From: Apostichopus japonicus
Lineage: Eukaryota; Echinodermata; Holothuroidea; Aspidochirotida; Stichopodidae
DNA: 64,000 bases
Direction of reading: 5' to 3'
Assembly (NCBI RefSeq): GCF_037975245.1
Contig: NC_092582.1
Location: 14,672,077 to 14,736,076 of the forward strand
The notes beneath the pieces are model-generated. The model worked only from the letters and a program-made list of their open reading frames with translations. It did not search any database and was not told the origin of the DNA. Positions 10,548 to 22,500 of this stretch are shown in pieces. The number at the start of each line of letters is the position of its first letter. The first letter of the stretch is position 1. Position numbers and translations under genes: made by a program.

Positions 10548-13500
10548 ATGGACACGGACTCGATCATTCCAGATGAACTAGAAGAGTCCATCTCTCCAGC
10601 CGTCTTCATACCAGTCGGATTATTTGTTGTAGCATTTTCTGGAGTTCTCGTTCGAAAAATTTGCCAATCTTTTAACCGTTCGGAGGAATTTTCGGCGCAA
10701 ATAAGACATGCTCAAGAACAATTGAATTACGACTCGAGGCAATTGGACCGCATTTTTGCCGATACGTGGGGTACAGAAACCTCAGATGTCGACAATACCG
10801 TATCGGATGATGAGCTCGAAAGATGCATTGCTTATGACTGGCACATATTTAATAATTGGGCCAACGATGACCGAATATTACCTCATTCTTTCTCAGATAA
10901 TATCCCTTTCACTTCGGATACTTCTGACGCACACAACCTTCGAGATGTGAACGATTTCGATATGCCGGTTGACCAATTGAAAGTCAAGGAAGGTTACCAT
11001 AACGAGACCGATTTTAGACATCATCAAAAAAGAGAGACCGAAGCAAGGTTTGAACCCAGATCAATACCCAACCGACGCTTCGATGAATTCACTCATTCAG
11101 ATGTCGCGCGAGCTTGGCGGTCAGGTTACACCGACGAGTCTCCAAGCCCAGCAGAGCCCGAGCGGATTCCTAGCGAGTTGCGAACACCACCGCTGCTATC
11201 TAAACAAGATGAGTTAAACTACTGCTTCGGTGATGACGCGACAGACCGGCATAATGTTAAACAGGGGTGTTATCCAGATCTCCTATTAAGCGATCAGTCT
11301 TCAGTGCCGCATGGAGTACTGGAATGTAGCGTTCGTAATAATATCGCCAAGGAACAATTCGGGGGAAACGCGCACACACTACTACAGCGGCCTGTTCAAC
11401 TAGTACATCAATTAGATAAGACTAGAGTTAGGTCAGAAACAAATGACTCGGATTTAAATTTGGATCGCTTTCGTTTCAAACCCATTTCCGAACAGAACTG
11501 CATTGAACCGTGTGACTATTTTGCAACAGCTGCGGGAACAGACGAACAGAATAAGAGTAGAGACACATTTCAAGGATCATCTGTAAGAGAGGAGATTAAA
11601 ATCTCCAACCTGTCCATGTCTACGTCGGTTGAAATGAACGGCACATCCTTGACAAACATATGCCAGGAGTCTCATTACGCATTACAAACTGGTAGCATCA
11701 AAAAGCCTACGATCCCGTTGTCAGGACAACCCCATCATAAATTACTAAGCACAAATATGAACGGCGGTTCACCAATACCAACGAAGCAAGAAGGTAATCA
11801 ACCACGTGGAAATCAATTTAACTCCCTTGCTGAAGATGAACAAACTGATTGTAAAATAAATATCTCCGTTAATGATAGTCAAAACAGAATCTGTTTGGTA
11901 CGACGAGACCAGATTGAAATGAGAGATGGAGATGTTATAGGTGATATAGCTACGCAGAAGCACGGCGAGGTCAGATTATCAAAGCGAGAGAATATTAAGC
12001 AAAGCAAAGCCAAGGTAACGTCAATTCTGGGCAACGGAAGATCATCATCCTCCGACCGAAAGGATCACGATTCTATGCACAGGTTTAATAATGCGGATAA
12101 TAAAACCAAAAGAGTTAGATTCAATTGTGATATTGATAAAAAACGTAGCCAAGAAGAATTGCAAGATAAAATCATTTCCGAAACACCTGGGTTAGCATTA
12201 GGGAAGAAAATTATTAACGTACAGATTTTAAATCGAGATGATGGCTCTTCAAATCGTTCTAAGAAGCCCAACTCCAAAGCTTTACCACACGTTACTAGAG
12301 ATAAACACAAAGCTCCTCCTAGCATCGTCGTAGAATCACCCGCTTCAAGGAGTACGCGAATTGGAAATCTTCTCGTGGTATTAAACGGTACAGTTCTTCA
12401 GCCTTATGCGGTATCCGAGTCAATCTTGCATGACGGTATTCAAAATAAAGAATCTTTACCGGGAGTTTTGGTTCCTGTTTCTGATGCGAAGAGAGCATTT
12501 TTCAAGGACTTGTATTTCCATGGACATCTTAATATCCCCACCCCATTAATTTCTTTCAGTGGGGGTATTTATCGTGTGTTAGTGCCCAAACAAGCGTTCC
12601 AGTGCGATGGTGGGATACAAAAGAGGCTAACGCCCTCCTCCTTGCCTGGTATTCTTGTACCGGTCCCATCTCCCGGTTCGAAGGGCTTTAACGGAACGGA
12701 TAAAGATGGTTTAAAGTATCATCAAACAGATATCCCTGACTGTTCTTTTAAGGGAAAAGCATTGAGCAGCGTCAATCACATTGATAAGGATGCGTATTTT
12801 CGTTCAACTACTCCTAACCAACAAGCTTTGTGTCTAACTAAGAATCCCGGTACCAAGAAAACTGAGGTAGAAAATGAATTAGCACCGCAGCAGGCTAAGG
12901 AAGAAAAATCTCATGATTTGTCCACGAAGGGAAAACTTTTAAGAGAGAATTCACGGAATTATAAAACGAGACAAAGTGGAAATGTTGGTGAAGGCGTACT
13001 TTCAAATTTGGCTCATGTCGCACTCGGGAATGATATATTTAAAGTTGGAGTGATAAAGCCTTCCAATGGGAGTCAACATAAATTACGTGGGTTTCTGACG
13101 TCAGTTTCTACCACTTTGCCAATCCCGGGCACTTCGCAAGACAGTACGGTCATAAGAAATACCTCTAAGGAAAAGCGACGGGCAGAATGTTACGATTTGA
13201 CAAAATGTGATATTTTGAATCATTGTGATGCAGAAGTGATTGTCAAAAGTAGTCGTCCCGCACATGAAAAACATGTTCCTACAAGATTTGACGTGTCCCC
13301 TTTAAACGCAGGAAATACCAAACGCAAGTGCACAGAAAGTTTTGAACCCGATTTGGAGGTGGAAAGTGGAAGCGTTCAAAATTTACAAACAGAAAATTTA
13401 GAACACGAAAATGTTGAATATCGTCAAATTTTAGAGAGTGAGTCTTATATAGACTTGTGTTCAGAGAGTAAACGAGACAACCGTACTTATACTAATATAC

Positions 13501-16500
13501 TGATATCAAAGAGGAAAAACAAGCGACTGCGTCCGTTAGTATCCTTGGAAAGCATCGAGGAAGAAAGTGATTCTGAAGAAACGAGCAATACCGACTTAGT
13601 TATTAAAAACTCTTGGTGTATAGATCAATTCAACTTGGACGTCGATAATGAAAATCAGGGCGGAGAAGTTGTAATAAGAAACCAAAGTGAACCACAGGGC
13701 GCCGCCTATTACAAAGCCGAATTTCAGTTTCCAGATTCTCGTCACAACAAACTTGAAATTGCGAACGAAGGTACGCTGAAACACTCATCTGTTGTGACAG
13801 TCAATCATGAAATTGACAATAGAAATTCGCATACTGCCACTGCTAAGTCAGAGCCCAAATTGACAAATTCTGTCGCGACGAACTGTTTGTACAACACGCT
13901 TGGAGGAATAACAAAAGGCGTGAGTAACGGTGCAGCAATCAATACACCCAACACACTAGACTGCTGCACAGTGCAAAGTCCATTGAAATCGTGTTGTGTA
14001 AAACGTACAGATAATCGAACAAGTGTACTGTGTGGCGTAAATGCAAATGGGAACCAGCCATGTAACGAAGAAAAATTTGCCGAGGAAAACATTCATACTG
14101 TTAGATCAGTAAAGGAAGAAGACAAGGTAAATAACTGTGAGAATAGGAACGCTTTATTTGTTAGGAATTATGGACGAAGTTCTTCAATAGAAGCTGAATG
14201 TTTTTATTCGAATCTTAGTGCCTTGGAAACAACTTCTAAGCTCAGCAATAACGGTTATAATTTTGACACACACAAACGAGGTGGATACGATAACTTTGAT
14301 ATAGCACAATGTTGTGAGGATCGTGATGACGTTGGTATTAGTAATAATGTTTCATCGTTTTATGCAGTTTTTGGTGGAACTGAACGCCGAGTAAAGTTTG
14401 TTGACGAGGATTCTTGTGTGAGTGAACGTGTTACTGCAATTCGTGCCGTACCAGAGGATAAAGTAAGGTGGAATAACTCCAGACCAGAACTCGGTGGTTC
14501 TACAGTGCAGACTAACGGCAACATGGAAGTTTTTAAGAAGGGGAAGAAACAGAAAGTCCTGCAAGTACCGGTGAGTGACCCTAATCTATTACGCTATGCT
14601 AAGATTGGTGCTAAAAGGGTGGTCATTGTAAGGGACCCTAAAGTTGTCGAAGCAGAATATTTGAAAGCACAAAAGAAGGCAAAAAAGAAACCAAAGGGAA
14701 AGTTGGTAAAATTAACCCAAGGCAGTGATGATGATGATCGGCATTCCATGAGAAGTTTACCAATATCTTCATCACAACAGCTTAGGAGAAGCTTTCGCAA
14801 ACCCGGTCCACGACCGGGTTCGCCGACAAGTCTCCCCGATCAAGCATTAGTTCGTGGGATTCATGGACGGAGTAGTTTGCCTCCTAATTTCAGAGGAAAA
14901 CGGCCTCCAGATTGGGCTAACAGAGGGGAATCAAATTTTCACCCCCGAGAGAGGAGTAACACAGGTCCAGTTGTTATGAACAATACAAGCAAACATAGAT
15001 CACCAAGTAGTTTACCTGATTTGTCTCCATACCAACATAGTCGCAATGACCGTGATATTCCAGATGGTCGAGCTAGTGGTCGAAAACAAATTTATGCTGT
15101 GCCGTCTAATAACCACACAGCTAGAAAACACAACAGGTATGATGAAACGCACCCAGACATTCGTCAATCCGGTAATAGGGGTACACAAAGTTTACCACGG
15201 CAGCTACCATTTCATGCTCAAAATGGTCCCCAGGGAGCTGGTACTAGACAAAGATACAATAGAAATCAATATAGAAACCCAGGAAGTTTACCGAATAATC
15301 TCCAAGTCGTTGGTCATAGAGGAAGAACATCTAGTACGGGAAAGATCGAGAGGGGTGACTTTTGGGATGATATGCACCAACAAAGACGTATGCCATTACC
15401 AAGAACATCATCAAGTGTTCACGATGATAAAGATAGACATGATGTAAGAAATAGACAAGAAGCCTTAGAACAGAATCACTTTGGAGGTTCATCAAGAAAC
15501 ATCCCCAAAAGAATGGATGGCGAAGGGCAACAAAGTGGTATGGGTCGTAGGTCAGCAAGTTTTCACAATGTAATACCTATAGAATTTGATAGTTTTGATA
15601 GGTCAAGAAGCAAGAAATCTCCTACAATTGAAATAAGTGGCCCCGCTGCTGCAGACAATAAACCCCGAAATTATGAAGAGAACCATTCAAGACTGACAGC
15701 TGGTCAAATTGAAAATTCCGAAAGAGGTTCCTCTGATGATAATTCTGTCTTTTCACATGGTAGTCAAAGTCGTTACAGAAACGAAAATGTTGGTGGTGAA
15801 GGGGAATCTAGTGGTGAAAGTCAGAAATTAGACGAATATATGTCAGGCAAACTATCTGACCCAAGAAAAGTAGAAACTTGCTTTTATTGGGAACCTGGAT
15901 TAGAGACAAAACAGGAGAGGGACAAGAGGATAGAAAGGGAACATATCATGGAAAAGGATACTGCTGGTATATTTAGTCGTTCATCTGCGGGAAACACTGA
16001 AAGACAATCCCTACGAGAGAGAAGAAACGAAGACCTTAAGAATCGTGCAATGATGCATGAAAGGCCAAGAAGGAATGAAAACATTTATGACAAACCAATA
16101 ACCAAATCAGCACACGGATTGCCTGTGGGTTCGTCGTCATCGTTAGGTAACGAACCAACAAATAAAACTGACTACAGGGTAAGGGGTGGCAACGTCAACA
16201 GTGACAATAATCAGTTTAGAAGCAAAGATGAATATGATAGACCGCAGCAATATTCAAGACCAGTTTCTACACAAAATGTGATGATGACAGAGACAGACTT
16301 ATCCAAGGACGGTAATAGGCATGCCCCAACCTTGAAGGAAACTAATCTTGGTCCGCCATTAACAAGTGAAACTTCTGTCCATCAAAGTTCGTCAGATACC
16401 AGAAAATCTGGATCGTCCTTGCAGCAAAAACCTAAGGAAACAACGTTCGGTGTAGAGATCCCTAAATGGAATGTAAAATCTGGAAAAGAAACGGCGATAT

Positions 16501-19500
16501 GTGATCCACCATATGAACAAGCAAAACCTCAGAGAAGAGAAACCTCTTTTGGTACCGATGGCAGAAACGTAAACCATCAAATCTCAGAACCGAGAATAGT
16601 CAAACCAAGGTCAATTGAAACAATGTTTACTGAACCTGTGCAGTTGCCTAACAGTTACGAAAGAAAGGGAACGTCTTTTATTGGCTCCCCCGAAATTAAT
16701 AAAGTGCCCGACACAAGTGCTATTCGTTCCAACGTAGCATATAAAAAACAGTCGAATCAGGAGGATAATGTTAGTAATTGCACATCTGATCACGATTCCT
16801 TTGCCCGAGATTCTGACGATGAAAGCGAAAATGGTCGAAATTCTATAAAACCAAGTAGATTTGGCGCAGTTCGAGGAGAGCAAGCAGACATTCCGGTTCA
16901 ATTACAATCTTCTCGACAACAACAACATCAACAACAAGAGCCAAGCCAGCTTGGAGTATCTGCTATTCAGCAAGAAAAACCAAAGACTACTGCGCAACAG
17001 CCACCAATGCCCCTTGCCCGGCAACCACCTAAAGTTGCTAGTCAAAGGCAACCCAGGGTAGCTGTTCAAAAGCCAAATAAGCCATCTACTCAACAGGAAC
17101 CACGAATAGCTATCCAAAGGTCAAAGCCGGTAGCCCAACAGACTTCAAATCCTGTTGTTAAACAGCCTGCAAAACCTGCTGTACAACAAAAACCAAACAT
17201 AGCTGTCAAACAGAAACCTAAAATAGCTATCCAACAGCCCCCAAAAATTGCTATCCGACAGCCACCAAAAGTTGCTGTCCAAATGCCACCAAAGATTGCT
17301 GTTCAACAGCCAAAACAACCTGCGGGTCAACAGAACACCAAGCCTGTTGCCCAACATTCAACAAAACCTGTTTCTCAACTGTCATCCAATATTGATGTCC
17401 GACAGCCACCAAAATTAGCAGTTCAACAGCCAACAAGAATAGCTGTTCAACAGCCACAAAAAGCTGCAGGTGAGCAGAACCCATTGCATGTTGCCCAACA
17501 TTCAATAGCACCTGTTCCCAAACGGCCACCAAAAGTAGCTGTCCAGCAGTCCACGAAAGCTGATCAGAAACCACAACCTGTTAATCAGATGTTATCAAAG
17601 CCTGTAAGTGCACATACATCACCAACTCCAGTTGTTCAAAAGACTCCAACACTTATCCAAAGTCGAAATTCAGCTGCTGTCCACCAAGGAGAAAGTATGA
17701 AGTCACCCAACGTTCCAGCCGAAGACACAGCTGTACCCAAAGTGAGAAAGGAAAATCCAAATGAGGTGAATGAACAACCCAGCCACAGTGAATATGGTAG
17801 AGAACCTATCACGGGACACGAACCAGAGTCTTATGTTGCAGGCGAAGAAATGAATACTGCACAAATTAGAACATCAAACGGGGTTTTAAACGACGAAAAG
17901 TATCAGCCAAGCAGTGCAACTGATGACCTTAGGCCGAATCGATTTGCACCTGTCAGGGAACCAGCTGAAAGACTGCCTCCGAAAGTAACTCCTAAACCAA
18001 AGCCCCGAGATATCTCAAAAGAAACAGAAAAACTACATAGAGAGTCTGAAACGTTTCAGGAGCAAGTGTCATCAAGTGGAAGCAAGGAGCTGATGTCTCT
18101 TCTAAAACCTGTGAGCGAAGGAACTCAGAGTAACACTGCAGATCACAGTGAGGCTAATGAACCTTTAACTCTAGAATCGGACTCTGAACAAGTGAAAGTC
18201 AATACAGATTGTAGTGAGGACGAAAGTCAACCAAGGAAACCTTTTTCAACTGTCTTTTGTTTGAGAGGAGTAAAGATCAATAGAATAGTAATTCCATTAC
18301 CAAATCAAGCAGAAGCTCCAAACCGTGTAACTGAAACTCGTACGGTGGGTAGTACAAAAGACCTGTATAAGCAGGATGAAGAGCTAATTTCACCACTGAG
18401 TATATCCGAATCAAGTGTTACATCTGTTACTGAACCGAATAGTGACAAAGATGAAGAGATTGCAGTTTCAATACCGTCAGCTGATGCTCCTGTACTAACT
18501 CTTCCTCATGTAGATGTAAGAGACAGAGACAGATTTGGCAAAACGAGAGGTAAACCAATACCATCACCACGGCCACCTCTAAGTATCAAACCCTTTGAAA
18601 CAGAATCATCAGAGTTCCCCTTCGAAGAAGTTAATCCGTCGTCTGACCTTCCTCCTCCTGCTGAATACTCTGATGTCTCGAAGAACGTGCACAAAAACAT
18701 AGATCATCCTGAGGTTGAGACTATTTACCACCCATCGTTCTCAAAAACAAAGTCAAACGATCCTACGGAATCCGACGAGTCCGTCAAGTTTGGGTACAAA
18801 CCATCATACTCTCAGAATTACAATGTTCCTGCAGCAGAAAGTCAACCAAACGAAGTCAGCGATGACAACTCCTCAGAACCTAGGCAGTATTATGCGTCCA
18901 ATAAGGCTTATTCTGAATCTCCGATGGTATCACAATTTGATGAAGATAACACCACCAATGCAAACCCATCCCACGATAACTCAACACAACTGAGAAGACC
19001 TGCCCAGCAAGGGGAGGAAGATGAACGGATGACCAATGGTGGTGATACTTGGACTTCAAGCTCTCATCAAGAATCTAAGTCTGATCGATACTTAAATTAC
19101 CCATACGGCAACAACTACCAAGGCCAAGACGATGATATGATAGATCACGACGAGAATTTCCAACGGTATGAACCATACAGTCGAGAACCACGCTATGAAT
19201 ATCATTCAGATATTTCTCATCATTATCACAACGCAGAGGTAGATCCAGACATTGATTCTAGTTCATCACAGGGAGGAACCATGTATTACCCCGCAGATGC
19301 TGTTGGGTATGATGATTATGACGAAGGATACTCTCAGTCGAGAGAACCTTCACATCAGAGTACCAATGATTACATGCACTTTTCAGACTTGCAAACTAAT
19401 AGTACTCCTGACTTCCATAGTAGAGCTGGGACAATGTATATTCCAGACTTAGACGAATATGACGAGTATGACGATGATTTCGATGATGATGTTGAAGCTG

Positions 19501-22500
19501 GTGATACTGCTTTACCTTATTTCCCTGACTATTCCATGGAACCAATATTTCAACGGCTGGAGACTATACCCGAAGAGGTGGAACCTTGGTCTAATGACAC
19601 CAGTGAATACAGCTCTGATGAGTACACTTCCTCTGCAGAGGAAGGTGACGTTACGGTTGATCAAAGAACTGTTGACACTTATTCGTCTGTCTTACCGGAG
19701 TTGTCAGCTGCAGAACGTGTTTCCTTACGAGATGGTATAACAGCAGAAGTTGGTAATGGTGTAAAGAGTGAATCTCTGTCCAATAGTTCCACACTTGTTC
19801 AACACCCGGAAGGTGAGACTGGTAACGCACCAAAACAGATGAAAGAGACACACAGCAGTGACCGATACATGCCAGATCAAACTGATGACCCATCTCAAGA
19901 AACTGTGCCTGACACCGAACTTAACCAGACGAAAACCTCAGATCCAGATTACCTGTTTCCTGTTACCGATGACGTTCGTCGAGAAGCAGTGCCAGATTTC
20001 TTCCAGGAGAAGAGTGAAGACGAAATTGAATTGAACGATTCGTCAGACGCTAGTGAAAACGATGCGTTTATAATGGAGGAAGATGGTGAAACTTCTACGG
20101 ATGAGGAATCGGAAGAACAACAAGACAGAACTGCAACTCCAGGTCGTAGCTTTGTCATTGCCCTAGTTGGACAAACGTCTATCGTCCAGAGGGAAGCTCC
20201 ATCTTACAACATCACTCCTCAACCCATCAATTCTCCACCTTTAGCTGTAGACGAGACTTTAACTGATTCTGACGGGGAAGCACATCAAACAACGTCGACA
20301 GTTCATGAGTCACCTACAAGAGTTGTTTCACCTTTGAAAATCATCCAGTCAGTAGAAGACGACGTTGTCAGGATTGCTGAAGTAGTGGAAGAAAGCTCGC
20401 CCGAAGAGGACCAAGACATTGCGATAAGAGCTATAGTTCCTCGACCAGAAACAGTGAAACTGAAGTATTCCAAAGTTCCAGTGAAAGTGATAATGTCAGA
20501 AACTGCCCAGCCGCAAACTATTGAGTATCCCTCTAAAGTTGCAGTCAATGAAGTCGTCAGCAATAGAAAAGAGGCGAATGAGCCACAAATTCGGCCACAG
20601 GATAATAATTTCAAAAACACAGAACGTTTACCTTCATTTTTACAAGATCGTATAACGAAAGCTCCTTCAAATGAGGTATCTACCAAATTTTTGAATGCAA
20701 ATGACGCTACAAACTCAAACAACCTGAAAGCACATGACACAACGCCAAAGAATGTTTCTCGTGAACCAAATGATGACGTCAAAGCCAGACAACATCCTCG
20801 AATGCCTGGAAATGAGCCGGCGAAAATAGAACTTTTGGAAGGAGACGAAGAAATAGATAAATCTAAAGACCAAACTGATGTAGTTCATTCGTCTAAAGTC
20901 CCGAAGGATAGGTCAGGGAGGAGAAAATTCAGAAAAATCCAGGGTAATGCTCGTGCTGCTATACAAGATGTTATTACCGATCTTGAAACAAACCTCGGTG
21001 TAGAAATGACGAACGAAGATAAACAAGACAACGATAGTTGTCGGGCAACAAAAGAAGTTGATAAACAAAGTGATATTGACCAACTCATCGAAGCACCAGT
21101 AATTCAATCACAGGAAACCGAAGAGCAAAGGTCATCGATACCGACGCAGTTATCTTTAAGGCCGGTTCAACAAAGAGGTGCTGTAGTTACTGAAACACAA
21201 CCGGGAAAGACAGTCGCAGGCAATGAAGCAGCCAAAGAGAGACCTTTAAATTCAGGAAACTTTATAAAGAAAACTGATAATAGTTGGAACAGAGATCTTG
21301 ACAGTGTTCCGAAGCAGACGTTTCCCGTAAGAACACCCTCTGTTAAAAAAGACAAAACGACTACTCAAATCCAAGCGAAGAAGGATGAGAGGATATCTGC
21401 TAAACCCTGCCCTGTATTCGACGTCGATGGTCTGAACTTTGACATACCAAATTATGACAAGATTTTCTCTCAGGCTAAATCACAACAGAAACCACTGTCT
21501 GCTGCAAAGTCGTCTCCTTCAAATGCACCTGAGATTGCCCCAGTAATCTCACAGGACCCTCCAGGGGAATGGAAGAATTCTGACGGTGGCGTCATCGACA
21601 AACAACTAGAACGTATGAGAGAAAATCTGAAGCGAATGACATTACCTGACTGGTTTCGAAAGTCTCCACAATATGATAAGTTATTGAGCGGCGGGAATGT
21701 ACGGAGTTTGCCAAGTTATTGGACTTATAATAAACCTAAACGCATGACAGCTAGTACTCCAGCTACCCCAACAGGAGAGAGGAAACAATTCTCAACCCAG
21801 TTGCCTTTCTTGACCGCCGCAAACTTCCGAAGACGGGACTTTTCAAAGGAAGATGACGGAAGGATCTCACCAGCAAATTCTCTCCCGGATTACTGGACGT
21901 TTGGTAGTTTAGACTTGCAGACTCAAGGTTTGAGTCCAAATACATCCCCGTCTCCCTCTCCAAATCAAGCAAACATTTCGGGGATGAATTACAACTTTCC
22001 GGACGACCGGGCACCTGAAAATTCACATCGGGAGCATGTGCAATCACTGCAAGAGGAATCTGCTGAATACCCAACAAACGAAGTAGGTCTGCCGTTAACG
22101 AATGAACCTGTAACAACATCAGCTCTACCACAAGGAATGGATAGGCTGTCTAGACTCGAGGGACCACCATGTGACAATGAAGCAAAGATAAGAAAAAACA
22201 ACGCCGAGGAAGATAGTAGTAACACCGTAGCTCAACAGCCTAGACCATCAGCTAACCCTGCTGTTCGTTCCCAAAGCGGTGCGGCCGTATTTTGCCTGAC
22301 GTCGAGTATGTTCAGGAATGATGTTGCTCATGAAACCCCTGTAAACGCATTTGATAATGTAAATAATAATGATGTAAATAACAGTTATCCCTCTAGTGAT
22401 CATACAGATGCTCGTTCACAATTTGAGAGAGGACAGGCTGACTATGGTGTTGATGATGGTACTGAAGATGAAGTATTCTCTTCTGGGATCAAGCCTTATT

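Noticed and set aside
20303-20782. 159-codon minus-strand ORF inside the giant gene
   Set aside because: Shadow of the AJM1-like reading frame, with no independent support.
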